DNA from: an uncultured Methylococcaceae bacterium
GTDB taxonomy: Bacteria > Pseudomonadota > Gammaproteobacteria > Methylococcales > Methylomonadaceae
Assembly (NCBI GenBank): GCA_903938485.1
Contig: CAJADF010000113.1
Span: 44,560-108,559 of the forward strand
DNA length: 64,000 nt
Reading direction: 5' to 3'
The notes under the pieces are model-generated. The model was given only the letters and a program-made list of their open reading frames with translations. It was not told the origin of the DNA and searched no databases. The position numbers and the translations under genes are program-made. Below are positions 24,323 to 36,117 of the stretch, piece after piece. Position 1 is the stretch's first letter. The number at the start of each line of letters is the position of its first letter.

Positions 24323-25018
24323 ATGACTACCTATACCTATTTTCCTAACGCATGTGCGGATCAAATTATTTGGCTCACTCAGTATGCAAACAAACTCCCT
24401 ATAAATGGGCCAATCTGCCAGATAACAACTCAGGAGATTACTGATACTTTGTTTGACATCAACTATTACATTTGGATGCTTCAACACTGGCATCCTGCTA
24501 TTCAATTTGATGCAAGGGAAGCCACTGCCTATAAAAACATGATGATAAATCAACTGGGATATGAGGCCATGGATTATCCCAAGCCCACTGTATTTGTGGC
24601 GCCACCCACTGCGGTTAAACCCGGCATTCAAAAAAGATTGTTCAGCCAAATTATCCGCATAAAGGCCAGCATAAATTATAATCAGGCAATCGGTCATGAT
24701 TTGGGTATTATTGCCACACCTGTAGGCATCAGTCATTTACCTCCCGACTTTTGTCTTACCCTTGAATTGGGCGTGGAACATTCTGTCGTGCGTATTGATT
24801 TTAATAAATATGGACACGCCGGAATATGGATAGAGTGTCGACGCAATAACGAGGATTGGGCATTTTTAGCTATAACCACCCTCAAACCTTATAAAGATGA
24901 AAGACCTTTAGCAATAGGCTACACCCATGAAACGCGGGAGTATCGCTTACGCTGGTGGGATAAGAGCGCACCCCATGGAGATTGGAGCGCTATCCAGAAA
25001 ATAATCTTGGCCTTGTGA
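24323..25018 (+). CDS. Conserved-looking hypothetical protein with C-terminal beta-rich domain
   Basis: 231 aa from ATG 24323 (ORF track uses TTG 24305). GGAG SD-like sequence at 24307-24310. N-terminal pattern ADQIIWLTQYANKLP...ITTQEITDTLFDINYYIWMLQ followed by a long linker and a W-rich C-terminus. Confidence 0.75.
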   Translation: MTTYTYFPNACADQIIWLTQYANKLPINGPICQITTQEITDTLFDINYYIWMLQHWHPAIQFDAREATAYKNMMINQLGYEAMDYPKPTVFVAPPTAVKPGIQKRLFSQIIRIKASINYNQAIGHDLGIIATPVGISHLPPDFCLTLELGVEHSVVRIDFNKYGHAGIWIECRRNNEDWAFLAITTLKPYKDERPLAIGYTHETREYRLRWWDKSAPHGDWSAIQKIILAL

Positions 25019-25093
25019 CACATTAATGCTTTCAAAATAAGCTACCCGTTTTTGTGTATTTTGTGACATTTTGATGTATTTCATTGGACAACA

Positions 25094-25126
25094 AAAAACC
25101 CGCTAAGCCTTATGGCTTGCGGGTTT
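25094..25126 (-). terminator. Intrinsic terminator downstream of tRNA-Leu
   Basis: Minus strand AAACCCGC AAGCC ATAA GGCTTA GCGGGTTT then TTTTGTTG. Confidence 0.85.
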
Positions 25127-25159
25127 CTATACTTCTTTGGGCTTCTTAAAACCCTTATT

Positions 25160-25244
25160 TGGTACCGGCGGCCGGACTTGAACCGGCACGACTTGCGTCA
25201 CCACCCCCTCAAGATGGCGTGTCTACCAATTCCACCACGTCGGC
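25160..25244 (-). tRNA. tRNA-Leu (anticodon GAG), CCA encoded
   Basis: Minus strand GCCGACGTGGTGGAATTGGTAGACACGCCATCTTGAGGGGGTGGTGACGCAAGTCGTGCCGGTTCAAGTCCGGCCGCCGGTACCA. Class II leucine tRNA; anticodon loop TTGAGGG; downstream of secG. Confidence 0.95.
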
Positions 25245-25258
25245 ATATATTGATCTGA

Positions 25259-25636
25259 CTATTTTACAGTTTTAATTTCTTCTGCTTTAGGTACTTCAGT
25301 CGTTTTTATTTCTGGTACTTCTGGTTGTACGTCAGCTTTTTTCTCAACCACAACTGGCACTTCTGGTGTAGTATTTTCACCGCTCATCAAATCATAAGCA
25401 GCGCCTTTATGACCATTCATCACCGCAAGACCTAAGCTGGTGATAAAGAATGAGGTTGCTAATATTGCAGTTGCTCTTGATAAGAATGAAGAAGCACCTT
25501 GAGCACCAAAAACTGATCCCGCAGAACCCGTGCCAAAAGATGCACCCGCATCAGCGCCTTTACCTTGTTGCATCATCACTAGACCAATAACGCCTAATCC
25601 TAGCAACACATGAATAACTATAATTACTTGATACAT
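25259..25636 (-). CDS. secG: Preprotein translocase subunit SecG
   Basis: [60 protein letters not shown]. Confidence 0.96.
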   Translation of the reverse strand: MYQVIIVIHVLLGLGVIGLVMMQQGKGADAGASFGTGSAGSVFGAQGASSFLSRATAILATSFFITSLGLAVMNGHKGAAYDLMSGENTTPEVPVVVEKKADVQPEVPEIKTTEVPKAEEIKTVK

Positions 25637-25645
25637 GATTGTTAT

Positions 25646-26398
25646 CTATTTAACCGATTGAAAAATCTTTAAAAAGGATTCTGCTTCTAAAGAAGCGCCA
25701 CCTATTAAACCACCATCTATATCCGGCTGAGCAAATAAACCTTTTGCATTATCAGGCTTAGCACTACCACCGTATAAAATTTGAACTTTGTCAGCAATCG
25801 CTTGATCTTTTGCAGCAATATACTGACGAATATAATGATGAACTTCTTGTGCTTGCTCATCAGACGCTGTTTTTCCTGTTCCAATTGCCCAAACAGGTTC
25901 GTATGCGATAACAGCTTTATTTAACGATTCAACACCCGCTAAATCAAGAACTGCATCCAATTGCTCGTTAATAACAGTAAAGGTTTGATCTTGTTCACGT
26001 TGCTCTAAAGTTTCACCTACGCATAATATAGGGATAATGCCTTGTTCTTGTGCTTGAACATAGCGTGCAGCAACTGATGCATCTGTATCACCATAATAAG
26101 AGCGTCTTTCTGAGTGACCTACTAGAGCGTATTGAGTATTAAACTCTTTCAGCATTGAAGCAGAAACTTCACCAGTGTATGCACCTGATGCTTTATCTGC
26201 AATATTTTGTGAACCTAAACCTAAGGCTGTATCTTTTACTAATTCGTTAATGGCAGGTAAATAAACATAAGGTACGCAAACTGCAATATCTGCATCCGCT
26301 GAACCTAAGCCTGCGATAATTCCTTTTGCAAGTAATTGAGCACTCGCAAGATTTCCATTCATTTTCCAATTTCCTACAACCAGAGACCGACGCATCAA
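25646..26398 (-). CDS. tpiA: Triose-phosphate isomerase
   Basis: VVGNWKMNG, YALVGHSERR, VIAYEPVWAIGTGKTA. Confidence 0.98.
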   Translation of the reverse strand: MMRRSLVVGNWKMNGNLASAQLLAKGIIAGLGSADADIAVCVPYVYLPAINELVKDTALGLGSQNIADKASGAYTGEVSASMLKEFNTQYALVGHSERRSYYGDTDASVAARYVQAQEQGIIPILCVGETLEQREQDQTFTVINEQLDAVLDLAGVESLNKAVIAYEPVWAIGTGKTASDEQAQEVHHYIRQYIAAKDQAIADKVQILYGGSAKPDNAKGLFAQPDIDGGLIGGASLEAESFLKIFQSVK

Positions 26399-26452
26399 AA
26401 TTACTCCTCTATATAATCAAACCACCTATGATATAGGCTAATAGATTGTATT

Positions 26453-27793
26453 TCAAGCACCTATTGCTTTCTTAACATCTTCTGACAACTCATGAGCATA
26501 TTTATTAACTAAATCAGCATCATCACCTTCAACCATCACTCTAATTAATGGTTCAGTTCCTGATGCTCTCAGTAACACTCTACCCTTATCACCCAGATTT
26601 TCTTCAATGGCTTTTACGGCTAATTGAATAGGCTCATTAGATGCTAAATCTACTTTTTCAGACGTTTTAATATTAATTAATATTTGGGGATATTTTTGCA
26701 TACCCGATTTAAGCTCATACAAACTCTCTCCGGTATCATGCATTTCTGCCATCACTTGCAAGGCCGCAATAATGCCGTCACCTGTCGTCGTTTTATCTAA
26801 ACAAATAATATGTCCAGAGTTTTCACCACCCAAAATACTGTTATGTTCACTCATCATCTCTAAAACATAACGATCGCCAACATTAGCTCTAAGTAAATCA
26901 ATACCTAATCGTTTAAGACCATGCTCCATACCTAGATTGGTCATTAAGGTCCCTACGACTGGCCCTGACATCAAGCCCGCATCCAACCTTGCTTTAGCAA
27001 TAATGTAAATAATCTCATCACCATCAACGATTTCACCTTTATGATCCACCATTATTAAACGATCACCATCACCATCTAAAGCAATACCAAAATCAGCTTC
27101 ATTTTCTAATACCATACTCGCTAATTTAGCGGGGCTAGTTGCACCACATTCAGCATTAATATTGATACCATTGGGCTGAGCGCCCATCACAATGACTTCA
27201 GCACCCACCTCATTAAATACGTGTGGCGCAATGTGATAAGTCGCACCATTAGCACAATCCACTACGATTTTCATACCACTAAAGTCGTAACGGGTTGCGA
27301 TACTGGCTTTACAAAATTCTATATATCTACCTGCAGCATCCACTAATCTTTTAGCTTTACCTAACGCTGATGATTCAACTGTAGTCATAGGTGAATCCAG
27401 ATAAAACTCAATTTTTTCTTCTATATCATCGGGTAATTTTGTACCTTCTACAGAAAAGAATTTAACGCCATTATCGTAATAAGGGTTATGGGAGGCACTA
27501 ATCACAATACCGGCTTGAGCTCTTAAAGTTCTAGTCAAATAGGCGACTCCAGGGGTTGGCATTGGGCCTAATAAATGCGTATTAACTCCTGCAGCAGTTA
27601 AGCCTGCCTCTAATGCAGACTCAAACATATAGCCTGATATACGAGTATCCTTTCCTACCAATACAAAGTCATGCCCTTCAGTGGCAAACACGCGTCCCGC
27701 AGCCCAACCTAATCTTAATAAAAAATCCGCGGTTATAGGTGCCTGACCTACTTTGCCTCTGATGCCATCTGTGCCAAAATATTTTTTTGCCAT
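26453..27793 (-). CDS. glmM: Phosphoglucosamine mutase
   Basis: [39 protein letters not shown]. Confidence 0.98.
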   Translation of the reverse strand: MAKKYFGTDGIRGKVGQAPITADFLLRLGWAAGRVFATEGHDFVLVGKDTRISGYMFESALEAGLTAAGVNTHLLGPMPTPGVAYLTRTLRAQAGIVISASHNPYYDNGVKFFSVEGTKLPDDIEEKIEFYLDSPMTTVESSALGKAKRLVDAAGRYIEFCKASIATRYDFSGMKIVVDCANGATYHIAPHVFNEVGAEVIVMGAQPNGININAECGATSPAKLASMVLENEADFGIALDGDGDRLIMVDHKGEIVDGDEIIYIIAKARLDAGLMSGPVVGTLMTNLGMEHGLKRLGIDLLRANVGDRYVLEMMSEHNSILGGENSGHIICLDKTTTGDGIIAALQVMAEMHDTGESLYELKSGMQKYPQILINIKTSEKVDLASNEPIQLAVKAIEENLGDKGRVLLRASGTEPLIRVMVEGDDADLVNKYAHELSEDVKKAIGA

Positions 27794-27866
27794 TACTGGG
27801 AACTCTCTATCATTATTTCTTAATGTTGCTTATAAATTTATTAGCAGTGAAATCACCACCCATAAA

Positions 27867-27894
27867 AAAAGGAGAGGGGTTAGCCTCTCCTTTA
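27867..27894 (-). terminator. Intrinsic terminator downstream of ftsH
   Basis: aaaggagaggggttagcctctccttt inverted repeat; minus strand continues into TTTTTTT. Confidence 0.88.
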
Positions 27895-27907
27895 AAAGTA
27901 CTATTAT

Positions 27908-29833
27908 TTAGTTTTGTTGGGCCGGCTTCGTTAGATCAACATTTTTAACATCATCATTGACCTTTACATCATCAACTTTAATATCGCCATGGGGAGGTTT
28001 ATCATCCCCCCAACCTTCAGGATCTCGCACGGGTTTACGCGCCATCAAATCTTCAATCTGGTATTTATCAATCGTTTCATATTTCATTAATGCTGCAGCC
28101 ATTGCATGCAAAATATCAATATTTTCTTTTATCAATCTTTCGGCGCGCTCATAGTTTCTATCAATAAATGAACGAATTTCTTCATCAATCGTATGAGAAG
28201 TTTCTTCAGCAACTGTTTTATGCTGAGTAACTGATCGACCTAAAAACACTTCACCCTCTTCTTCACTATAAGATAATGGCCCTAAGCGTTGAGATAAACC
28301 CCATTTAGTCACCATATTTCTAGCAAGTTCAGTAGCACGCTCAATATCATTAGATGCGCCAGTACTGACTTGTTCCCAACCGAAAACAACTTCTTCGGCT
28401 ATACGTCCACCATACAAACTAGAAATCATACTATCCAGTTTTTGCTTACTAGCACTGTATTGATCTCTTTCAGGCAAAAACATGGTCACACCTAAAGCAC
28501 GACCTCTAGGCATAATACTTACTTTGTAAACAGGATCATGTTCGGGCACTAACTTACCTACGATAGCATGCCCTGCTTCGTGATAAGCGGTCATTTGCTT
28601 TTCTTTATCGTTCATGACCATGGAGTGCCTTTCTGCACCCATAATCAATTTATCTTTGGCTTTTTCTAAATCAGCCATATTAACAACCCGTTTATTCATT
28701 CTTGCTGCAAATAAAGCGGCTTCGTTAATTAAATTAGCTAAATCTGCACCAGAGAAACCTGGAGTGCCTTGCGCAATATATTTAACCTGTACATCCTCAG
28801 CTGAAGGTACTTTTTTCATATGCACATTTAAGATTTGTTCACGACCACGCACATCAGGTAAACCTACAGTGACTTGACGATCAAAGCGACCGGGTCTTAA
28901 TAAAGCTTTATCTAAAACGTCTGGACGGTTAGTAGCCGCAATAACGATAATGCCTTCGTTACCTTCAAAACCGTCCATTTCAACCAATAATTGGTTTAAT
29001 GTTTGTTCACGCTCATCATTTCCACCACCTAAGCCAGCACCACGCTGACGGCCTACAGCATCAATTTCATCAATAAAAATAATACAAGGTGCATGTTTTT
29101 TAGCTTGTTCAAACATATCACGCACGCGAGACGCACCCACGCCCACAAACATTTCGACAAAATCAGAACCAGAAATAGTAAAGAAAGGTACTTTAGCTTC
29201 ACCCGCAATTGCACGTGCTAAAAGTGTTTTACCTGTACCAGGAGGGCCTATCATTAGAGCACCACGTGGAATTTTTCCACCTAACTTTTGATATTTAGCA
29301 GGGTCTCTTAAGAAATCAACCATTTCAACCACTTCTTCTTTGGCTTCGTCACAACCTGCAACGTCGGCAAAAGTGACTTTGATTTGATCTTCTTCAAGCA
29401 TACGGGCTTTGCTTTTGCCAAAGCCCATGGCACCTTTTCCACCGGCACCACCTTGCATTTGTCTCATAAAGAACACCCACACCCCTATTAGAAGTAACAT
29501 GGGGCCAAATGAAACTAAAAGTTGCATCAACATTGATGGCTGTTCAGGGGGAACTGCTTTAATATCTACATTATTAGCGAGTAGATCATCTACCATATGC
29601 GGATCATTAGGCGCGTAAGTCCTAAATAATTGGCCGCTTTGAGTCTTACCTTTAATGATATGCTCATCTATCATTACTTGTTGCACTTGACCAGCTTTAA
29701 CTGATTCAATAAATTGCGAGTAGGATAACGATGAATCCGCCCGCTCACCTTGTGAGCCAAAATTATTAAAAAGCGTCATCAACACAACGGCGACAACCAC
29801 CCACAAGACTACATTCTTTAACATATCATTCAC
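27908..29833 (-). CDS. ftsH: ATP-dependent zinc metalloprotease FtsH
   Basis: [53 protein letters not shown] zinc site. Confidence 0.98.
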   Translation of the reverse strand: MNDMLKNVVLWVVVAVVLMTLFNNFGSQGERADSSLSYSQFIESVKAGQVQQVMIDEHIIKGKTQSGQLFRTYAPNDPHMVDDLLANNVDIKAVPPEQPSMLMQLLVSFGPMLLLIGVWVFFMRQMQGGAGGKGAMGFGKSKARMLEEDQIKVTFADVAGCDEAKEEVVEMVDFLRDPAKYQKLGGKIPRGALMIGPPGTGKTLLARAIAGEAKVPFFTISGSDFVEMFVGVGASRVRDMFEQAKKHAPCIIFIDEIDAVGRQRGAGLGGGNDEREQTLNQLLVEMDGFEGNEGIIVIAATNRPDVLDKALLRPGRFDRQVTVGLPDVRGREQILNVHMKKVPSAEDVQVKYIAQGTPGFSGADLANLINEAALFAARMNKRVVNMADLEKAKDKLIMGAERHSMVMNDKEKQMTAYHEAGHAIVGKLVPEHDPVYKVSIMPRGRALGVTMFLPERDQYSASKQKLDSMISSLYGGRIAEEVVFGWEQVSTGASNDIERATELARNMVTKWGLSQRLGPLSYSEEEGEVFLGRSVTQHKTVAEETSHTIDEEIRSFIDRNYERAERLIKENIDILHAMAAALMKYETIDKYQIEDLMARKPVRDPEGWGDDKPPHGDIKVDDVKVNDDVKNVDLTKPAQQN

Positions 29834-29978
29834 ATAGACACCCTAGCCCAAACAGGCTCTCGGATTAAAAATCACTGCAATTATATCAGGACTTAACTTT
29901 CCTGATCGTCGTTATTTATTTGAATATACCAGTAAACTAAAAATTTACTAGTCAAGCATATATATGGGATACAAAAGA

Positions 29979-30596
29979 TTATTTAAAGCCTCTTGCTAAA
30001 ATATATACTTCATTACTGCGTGGTCGTGATGCTTTTGGTTTTCTAATGACTACTTTTGAAAACGAACTTTGCACATCACTATAAAAAGCTTCGAAGCCTT
30101 CACCATGAAACAATTTAACTAAAAAATCACCATTTTTTGTCAACACGGTTCTTGCTGTATCTAAGGCTAACTCTCCCAAAAAAATTGATCTGGGCATATC
30201 AATAGCTTTATTTCCGCTCATATTAGGTGCCATATCAGACATCACCAAACTTACTGGCAAGCCTTCTAATACCACTTTTAATCGCTCTAACACTTCATCT
30301 TCTCGAAAATCACCTTGAATAAAATCCACGCCCTCTAAAGGATCCATTGGCAATATATCTAAAGCAATCAACTTGTCTTTTTTACCTATCAACTGCCTAG
30401 CATATTGTGACCAACCTCCCGGGGCTGCCCCTAAATCTACAATATTAATCCCAGGCCTGATGAGATGATCCTTCTCTTGTATTTCTTTTAGTTTAAAAAC
30501 CGCACGAGATCGATATCCTTGCGACTGAGCCATTTTGACATATTCATCTTCAAAATGTTCAGACATCCATCGACCACTACTCTTACTTCGACTCAT
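29979..30596 (-). CDS. rlmE: 23S rRNA (uridine(2552)-2'-O)-methyltransferase RlmE
   Basis: [38 protein letters not shown]. Confidence 0.97.
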   Translation of the reverse strand: MSRSKSSGRWMSEHFEDEYVKMAQSQGYRSRAVFKLKEIQEKDHLIRPGINIVDLGAAPGGWSQYARQLIGKKDKLIALDILPMDPLEGVDFIQGDFREDEVLERLKVVLEGLPVSLVMSDMAPNMSGNKAIDMPRSIFLGELALDTARTVLTKNGDFLVKLFHGEGFEAFYSDVQSSFSKVVIRKPKASRPRSNEVYILARGFK

Positions 30597-30640
30597 AAAT
30601 TGTTGTATAGTGTTAGTGTACTTTTTATATAGGAATATTA

Positions 30641-30907
30641 ATGAACTCTGCGGACAAAAAAAAACTTAGAGCCGATGCTCACTCCCTAAAACCTGTCGTA
30701 ATGATTGGTCAATCTGGACTAACCGCAGGGGTTTTAAACGAACTTGATCAAGCACTTAACACGCATGAATTACTCAAGATAAAAATACGTGCTGAACGAG
30801 ATGACAGAAAGTTAATTAGCGCACAATTATGTGCAGAAACAGGCGCAGAACTCATACAAACAATTGGACAAATCGCTGTTTTATATCGTATCAACCCCAA
30901 CAAATGA
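30641..30907 (+). CDS. yhbY: Ribosome assembly RNA-binding protein YhbY
   Basis: CRM domain ([34 protein letters not shown]), divergent from rlmE. Confidence 0.95.
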   Translation: MNSADKKKLRADAHSLKPVVMIGQSGLTAGVLNELDQALNTHELLKIKIRAERDDRKLISAQLCAETGAELIQTIGQIAVLYRINPNK

Positions 30908-30915
30908 TTTAAAAA

Positions 30916-30938
30916 GGCGAAGGGATATTCCCTTCGCC
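30916..30938. terminator. Bidirectional terminator between yhbY and greA
   Basis: ggcgaaggga tat tcccttcgcc perfect 10-bp stem between convergent genes; T-tract on the minus strand. Confidence 0.88.
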
Positions 30939-30953
30939 AGCAATCATTACAAC

Positions 30954-31430
30954 TTAAATATATTTGATTGAAATTATTTCATAGTCCACATTACCACCCG
31001 GCGCTTTAACAGTAACAACATCTTCAACTTCTTTACCTATTAACGACCTAGCAATTGGTGAACCTATTGAGATACGACCGTCTTTAATACTCGCCTCGTC
31101 TTCACCGACAATTTGGTAAGTCGATCTTTTTTCAGAGTCTATATCTTCAATTTCAACCGTTGCTCCAAACACAACCCTGCCATTTGCATCTACTTTTGTA
31201 ACATCAATTATTTGTGCGTTGGATAACTTACCTTCAATTTCTGCAATACGGCCTTCTGCAAAACTTTGTTGCTCTTTCGCTGCGTGATATTCAGCATTTT
31301 CCTTTAAATCACCATGCGCACGCGCAGTAGAAATAGCCTCAATGATGCGCGGACGCACTACTGATTTTAATTCTTCTAATTCTGCACGTAATTTCTCTGC
31401 TCCTGTAACAGTGAGCGGTACTTTATTCAT
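30954..31430 (-). CDS. greA: Transcription elongation factor GreA
   Basis: [55 protein letters not shown]. Confidence 0.98.
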   Translation of the reverse strand: MNKVPLTVTGAEKLRAELEELKSVVRPRIIEAISTARAHGDLKENAEYHAAKEQQSFAEGRIAEIEGKLSNAQIIDVTKVDANGRVVFGATVEIEDIDSEKRSTYQIVGEDEASIKDGRISIGSPIARSLIGKEVEDVVTVKAPGGNVDYEIISIKYI

Positions 31431-31513
31431 TCTTCTAAAACTCCAATAACATTCTTAATTGCCCGTATGTCATTTAAAACCAATCAATGATTAGCTTTGT
31501 CATTTCGAGCGTT

Positions 31514-34500
31514 TTAATTTAAATTTTTATGTAAATCTTGCAAGCAATTAACATCACCCGCTTCTAACTCACCCAAGGCATAGCAAGCCGCTCTCGCACC
31601 GGCCATAGTTGTGTAATAAGCAACGCGATGTTGTAGCGCTTCTCTACGCATAGTAAAAGAATCTGATATCGCTTTCTTGCCTTCTGTTGTATTAATAATC
31701 AACTGAATTTGATCATTTTTGATCATATCAACCGTGTTAGGCCGGCCTTCGTTTACTTTATAAACAACCTCACAAGGTATACCGGCCTCTTTAAGAAACT
31801 TAGCAGTCCCGCCAGTTGCAACAATTTCGTAGTGCTTTGCCACCAACATTTTGGCAATGTCAGGTGCTTTAGCTTTATCTTGATCACGAATACTAATTAA
31901 AACCTTGCCACTTTCATTTAAGCTAACCCCAGCCGCGCGCTGTGCTTTTGCAAAAGCTTCACCAAATGTCTTACCAACACCCATAACCTCACCAGTAGAC
32001 TTCATTTCTGGGCCTAATAAAGGATCAACACCAGGGAATTTAACAAACGGAAAAACAGCTTCTTTAACAGAGTAATAATTTGGGATTCGCTCTTCAGTAA
32101 TGCCCTGTTGCGCTAAAGTCTGCCCTGCCATCACTCGAGCCGCAATTTTTGCTAATGGATAACCTGTCGCTTTAGAAACAAACGGTGCAGTACGAGAGGC
32201 TCTAGGATTAACTTCTAAGACATAGATTTCATCACCTTGAATCGCAAATTGGGTATTCATTAAGCCTCTTACACCCAAAGCTTCCGCCATTTTAGCGACC
32301 TGTTCACGCAGTTTATCTTGCAATGCTGGCGCTAAATCATAGGGTGGTAATGAACAGGCAGAATCACCCGAATGCACACCGGCTTGCTCAATATGCTCCA
32401 TCAAACCACCGATTAAAACACGCTCGCCATCATAAATTGCATCCACGTCCATTTCGACAGCATCATCTAAGAAACGATCTAATAGCACCGGCGCATCATT
32501 TGACACACTCACGGCTTCTTTCATGTAGCGTTGTAAACCGTCTTCATTAAAGACGATTTCCATACCACGACCACCTAATACATAAGACGGTCTAACCACT
32601 AAAGGATAACCCAACTCTTTGGCAGCAATAATGGCTTGCTCAACAGAACGCGCTGTACCATTTGGGGGCTGTTTTAAGCCTAATCTTTCGAGTAACTTTT
32701 GGAAACGCTCTCTATCTTCGGCAAGGTCAATAGAATCAGGTGACGTACCAATAATAGGCACACCGGCCGCTTCTAAAGCTCTGGCTAATTTTAAAGGGGT
32801 TTGACCACCATATTGCACGATAACGCCTTTTGGTTTTTCAAGATGCACGATTTCTAATACATCTTCTAGCGTTAACGATTCAAAATATAAGCGATCGGAA
32901 GTATCAAAATCAGTCGAAACTGTTTCAGGATTACAGTTGATCATAATGGTTTCGTAACCATCTTCACGCAAAGCTAAAGCCGCATGCACGCAACAATAAT
33001 CAAATTCAATCCCTTGACCGATTCTATTAGGACCACCGCCTAAAATAATGATTTTTTCTTTATCAGAAACTCGCGCCTCACATTCTTCATCGTAAGTTGA
33101 ATATAAATAAGCAGTATCAGAAGAAAACTCTGCCGCACAAGAATCGATACGTTTATAGACCGGGCGAATATTTTGTTTGTGTCTTACATTACGCACTTCA
33201 ATTTCTGAAGCATCCAATAACTTAGCGATACGGCTATCAGAGAAGCCTTTACGCTTTAATTTATAAAGCTCACCTTCTTTTAAAGTCGATAAAGTTTTAG
33301 TCGCTAAAGATTGCTCAGTTTCAATCAAATCTTGTAATTGTGCCAAGAACCATGGATCAATCTTACAAACATCATGAATCTCTTCTAAAGTCATGCCACT
33401 ACGAAAGGCATCCGCCACATACAACAATCGATCTGGCCCCGGATGACGCATTTCTCTTTGCATCTTTTCTTTAGCGTCTTCAGCCGTTAAATCAATTATT
33501 TCATCTAAACCACTGATACCAATTTCTAAACCGCGTAAGGCTTTTTGTAAAGACTCTTGGAAGTTTCTACCAATTGCCATCACCTCACCTACAGATTTCA
33601 TTTGAGTCGTTAAACGATCATCGGCTTGGGGAAATTTCTCGAAAGTAAAACGAGGAACTTTTGTCACCACGTAATCGATAGTAGGTTCAAATGAAGCCGG
33701 CGTTGCACCCCCGGTAATTTCATTCTTAAGCTCATCCAAAGTATAGCCAACCGCCAATTTAGCCGCCACTTTAGCAATAGGGAAACCTGTCGCTTTAGAA
33801 GCCAATGCAGAAGATCGTGATACACGTGGATTCATCTCAATAACAATCATTCGTCCATCAACAGGGTTGATAGCTACTTGAACATTTGAGCCACCGGTAT
33901 TTACACCAATTTCACGCAATACCGCTAAGGATACATTACGCAAAATTTGATACTCTTTGTCTGTTAAGGTTTGCGCAGGTGCTACAGTGATTGAATCACC
34001 TGTGTGCACGCCCATGGGGTCAAAGTTTTCAATTGAACAAACGATAATGCAATTATCTTTAGAATCACGCACCACTTCCATTTCATATTCTTTCCAACCC
34101 AAGACTGATTCTTCAATCAATAACTCATTGGTTGGCGATAAATATAAACCGCGCTCACAGATTTCAATAAATTCTTCTTTGTTGTAAGCAATACCGCCAC
34201 CGCTTCCACCCATCGTAAAAGAGGGACGAATAACAGTCGGATAGCCTACTTCTTTTTGAGCTGCTAAGGCCTCTTCCATAGAATGCGCTGTTTTTGACTT
34301 AGCGACTTCATAACCAATACGCGCCATCGCATCATTAAACAATTGACGATCTTCCGCCATGTTAATGGCTTTTTTGGTAGCGCCAATCATTTCAACATTA
34401 TATTTAGCCAAAACACCTTGCGCATCAAGATCTAATGCGCAGTTTAAAGCGGTTTGTCCGCCCATTGTTGGCAAAATAGCATCTGGACGCTCTTTAGCAA

Positions 34501-34732
34501 TAATCTTTTCAACTGTTTTCCAATCGATAGGCTCAATGTAAATTGCATCCGCCATATCGGGGTCAGTCATGATAGTCGCAGGGTTAGAGTTAACTAAAAT
34601 AACTCGATAACCTTCTTCTCTAAGTGCTTTACACGCTTGTGTTCCTGAATAATCAAACTCGCAGGCCTGACCGATAACAATAGGACCAGCACCTAATAAT
34701 AAAATCGATTTTATGTCGGTTCTTTTTGGCAT
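31514..34732 (-). CDS. carB: Carbamoyl-phosphate synthase large subunit
   Basis: [37 protein letters not shown]; 1072 aa. Confidence 0.98.
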   Translation of the reverse strand: MPKRTDIKSILLLGAGPIVIGQACEFDYSGTQACKALREEGYRVILVNSNPATIMTDPDMADAIYIEPIDWKTVEKIIAKERPDAILPTMGGQTALNCALDLDAQGVLAKYNVEMIGATKKAINMAEDRQLFNDAMARIGYEVAKSKTAHSMEEALAAQKEVGYPTVIRPSFTMGGSGGGIAYNKEEFIEICERGLYLSPTNELLIEESVLGWKEYEMEVVRDSKDNCIIVCSIENFDPMGVHTGDSITVAPAQTLTDKEYQILRNVSLAVLREIGVNTGGSNVQVAINPVDGRMIVIEMNPRVSRSSALASKATGFPIAKVAAKLAVGYTLDELKNEITGGATPASFEPTIDYVVTKVPRFTFEKFPQADDRLTTQMKSVGEVMAIGRNFQESLQKALRGLEIGISGLDEIIDLTAEDAKEKMQREMRHPGPDRLLYVADAFRSGMTLEEIHDVCKIDPWFLAQLQDLIETEQSLATKTLSTLKEGELYKLKRKGFSDSRIAKLLDASEIEVRNVRHKQNIRPVYKRIDSCAAEFSSDTAYLYSTYDEECEARVSDKEKIIILGGGPNRIGQGIEFDYCCVHAALALREDGYETIMINCNPETVSTDFDTSDRLYFESLTLEDVLEIVHLEKPKGVIVQYGGQTPLKLARALEAAGVPIIGTSPDSIDLAEDRERFQKLLERLGLKQPPNGTARSVEQAIIAAKELGYPLVVRPSYVLGGRGMEIVFNEDGLQRYMKEAVSVSNDAPVLLDRFLDDAVEMDVDAIYDGERVLIGGLMEHIEQAGVHSGDSACSLPPYDLAPALQDKLREQVAKMAEALGVRGLMNTQFAIQGDEIYVLEVNPRASRTAPFVSKATGYPLAKIAARVMAGQTLAQQGITEERIPNYYSVKEAVFPFVKFPGVDPLLGPEMKSTGEVMGVGKTFGEAFAKAQRAAGVSLNESGKVLISIRDQDKAKAPDIAKMLVAKHYEIVATGGTAKFLKEAGIPCEVVYKVNEGRPNTVDMIKNDQIQLIINTTEGKKAISDSFTMRREALQHRVAYYTTMAGARAACYALGELEAGDVNCLQDLHKNLN

Positions 34733-34758
34733 TTTATGACTTTTTAATGTAATTATTG

Positions 34759-35886
34759 TTAGACAGCTTGATTCATCATAGTTATGAAATCATCAAATAA
34801 AGATTCCACATCATGCGGACCAGGACTAGCTTCTGGATGCCCCTGAAAACTCATAGCGGGACAATCTGTACGCTTAATACCCTGTAAACTGCCATCAAAT
34901 AAAGACCGATAAGTTGCCACCAAATTGGCTGGCAAACTGGCTTCATTAACAGCAAAACCATGGTTTTGACTACTGATCATAACGCGCCCTGTCGCAATCT
35001 CTTGCACAGGATGATTAGCACCGTGATGACCAAACTTCATTTTCTCAGTTTTAGCACCACTCGCTAAAGCCAATAATTGATGACCTAAGCAAATACCAAA
35101 CACTGGCGTTTTTGTATCCAATATTATTTTGATTGCTGCAATTGCATAAGTACAAGGCTCAGGATCGCCAGGTCCATTTGATAAAAACACGCCATCTGGA
35201 TTCATTGCTAATACAGTTTCTGCCGATGAAGTCGCAGGTACAACCGTTACACGACAACCACGATTAACCAACAAGCGCAAAATATTGCGTTTAATACCAA
35301 AATCATAAGCTACGACATGCTTGGTCAAATTTTGACCTTCGGTATGACCTGTTGTTAAGCCCCAAATATTCTCAGTCCATTCATAAGACTCAGAAACAGT
35401 GACTTCTTTAGCCAAATCCATCCCTTTTAAACCGGGAAAGCCAGCAATTGCATTGATACCTGCCTCAACTGTAATGTCGTCGCCCGCTAAAATACAACCG
35501 CGTTGCGCGCCTTTATCTCGTAATAAACGCGTTAATTTACGCGTATCAATATCAGCAATAGCAACCACATTGTGATCAAGCAAATATTGCTGCAAAGTTT
35601 TTTGATTTCGCCAGTTACTGGCAAGAATGGGTAAATCCCTAATCACTAAACCACTGACAAAAACTCCTGCAGATTCATCATCTTCAGGGTTAGTACCAAC
35701 ATTTCCAATGTGTGGATAGGTTAAAGTTACAATTTGTTGCGAATAGGAAGGATCACTAAGAATTTCTTGGTATCCTGTCATGGCGGTATTAAATACCACC
35801 TCTCCTACAGAACATCCATCGGCGCCTATAGACACCCCGTTAAATACTGTGCCATCTTCTAGCACTAATAATGCAGACTTAGCCAA
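34759..35886 (-). CDS. carA: Carbamoyl-phosphate synthase small subunit (TTG start)
   Basis: [29 protein letters not shown] amidotransferase motif; SD-like GAGGTAAGG upstream. Confidence 0.97.
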   Translation of the reverse strand: MAKSALLVLEDGTVFNGVSIGADGCSVGEVVFNTAMTGYQEILSDPSYSQQIVTLTYPHIGNVGTNPEDDESAGVFVSGLVIRDLPILASNWRNQKTLQQYLLDHNVVAIADIDTRKLTRLLRDKGAQRGCILAGDDITVEAGINAIAGFPGLKGMDLAKEVTVSESYEWTENIWGLTTGHTEGQNLTKHVVAYDFGIKRNILRLLVNRGCRVTVVPATSSAETVLAMNPDGVFLSNGPGDPEPCTYAIAAIKIILDTKTPVFGICLGHQLLALASGAKTEKMKFGHHGANHPVQEIATGRVMISSQNHGFAVNEASLPANLVATYRSLFDGSLQGIKRTDCPAMSFQGHPEASPGPHDVESLFDDFITMMNQAV

Positions 35887-35908
35887 ACACCTTACCTCAT
35901 ATAGACAA

Positions 35909-35939
35909 AACGGGATGACTAATTAACGCCTATCCCGTT
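35909..35939 (-). promoter_or_regulatory. Terminator-like hairpin in carA 5' leader (candidate attenuator)
   Basis: Minus strand AACGGGAT-15 nt loop-ATCCCGTT followed by TTGTCT, ending about 22 nt upstream of carA. Perfect -10-like TATAAT at 35975-35970 upstream. Confidence 0.55.
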
Positions 35940-36117
35940 ATAAAAATTCAAACCGTACAATCATACAAAATTATACCACTTTGGTCATCAACATTTTCTA
36001 AAAACTAACAGGATGAAGGCACGCGTTTATTTGCGCGAGGTTATACATGAATCATGAAAATAACTAGCATTTCTGTATGAAAGACATACTAAATACCAAT
36101 AGAAATTGAGGATAAAA

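Noticed and set aside
24230-24736. 168-aa minus-strand ORF antisense to the orphan 24323 gene
   Set aside because: It overlaps the better-supported + strand ORF with its SD-like site, and its translation (many Cys, Arg and isolated hydrophobics) looks like antisense reading.
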